In this document: in pieces, positions 6,079 to 6,188 of the stretch
Position numbering within the stretch: the first letter of the stretch is position 1
How the letters are laid out: the number at the start of each line of letters is the position of its first letter
NCBI GenBank assembly: GCA_017995875.1
Contig: JAGOIB010000125.1
Location: 1-6,188 of the forward strand
Direction of reading: 5' to 3'
Source of the DNA: Saprospiraceae bacterium
GTDB taxonomy: Bacteria; Bacteroidota; Bacteroidia; Chitinophagales; Saprospiraceae
Length of the DNA: 6,188 bases
Position numbers and translations under genes: made by a program
The notes under the pieces: generated by a model
The model's database searches: none
What the model was told of the DNA's origin: nothing
Seen by the model: only the letters and a program-made list of their open reading frames with translations

Positions 6079-6188
6079 GACCTTTTTTAACCAATTTTAA
6101 ATACCCTTGGGTTGTATGTATTTCTTAGTTAAAGTTCATTTTTCATTTGTACACATTGGATGAGCAAGGTCAGTGATGGGGATGATTT
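6079..6188 (-). promoter_or_regulatory. AT-rich leader upstream of the cluster; probable promoter region, elements not resolved
   Basis: These 110 bases precede the first gene of the leftward cluster and are clearly AT-richer than the coding regions. On the minus strand TAAAATTG (6099-6092) is one base off the Bacteroidota -7 consensus TAnnTTTG, but it is only 13 bases from the ATG and has no TTG element about 20 bases upstream. A small dyad, ATAC (6101-6104) with GTAT (6114-6117) around CC-TT-GGG, could be an operator but is short enough to be chance. The true promoter may lie beyond the window. Confidence 0.3.

Noticed and set aside
6101..6117. Short imperfect dyad ATAC...GTAT upstream of the first gene
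   Set aside because: The arms are only four bases with a mismatched centre; too weak to call an operator.

Overview
This 6.2-kb window carries one leftward (minus-strand) gene cluster for ferredoxin- and NAD(P)H-linked pyruvate metabolism. In transcription order, right to left, it holds: a 126-residue unrecognised helical protein with a HEPN-like look (5698-6078); an optional 29-codon small ORF that fills the gap (5606-5695); a 550-residue GltD-type FAD/NAD(P) oxidoreductase with a C-terminal pair of [4Fe-4S] clusters (3957-5609); and nifJ, a full-length single-chain pyruvate:ferredoxin (flavodoxin) oxidoreductase (361-3936). The last two genes are 20 bp apart and on the same strand, so they are very likely co-transcribed.

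The source is most likely a member of the Bacteroidota. The reasons are moderate GC content, A-rich leaders without clear Shine-Dalgarno sequences, no E. coli-type promoter at the expected place, and the general look of the proteins. This is a judgement from the sequence and not a database result, and I would not go below phylum level.

Metabolically, NifJ oxidises pyruvate with CoA to acetyl-CoA and CO2 and passes low-potential electrons through three [4Fe-4S] clusters to ferredoxin or flavodoxin. The neighbouring GltD-like protein has the parts needed to move electrons between an iron-sulfur carrier and NAD(P)H. Together they could act as a two-enzyme pyruvate-to-NAD(P)H route, or run in reverse to supply reduced ferredoxin. 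That coupling is inferred from gene order and domain content.

The most unusual region is the 3' end of nifJ (about 197-406). Just past the nifJ stop lies an array of fourteen 9-bp units. In the -1 frame relative to nifJ these read as an uninterrupted Glu-Ala-Glu/Lys tract, and that frame is already open for 15 codons inside the nifJ 3' end. The annotated C-terminus may therefore be one base away from a long charged helical tail. It could reflect a sequencing indel, a slipped or phase-variable allele, or decay of an old extension. Beyond it (1-196) I see no gene, only two GC-rich dyads and an A9 tract, which on the minus strand suit transcription termination. At the right edge (6079-6188) there is an AT-rich leader with no convincing promoter.
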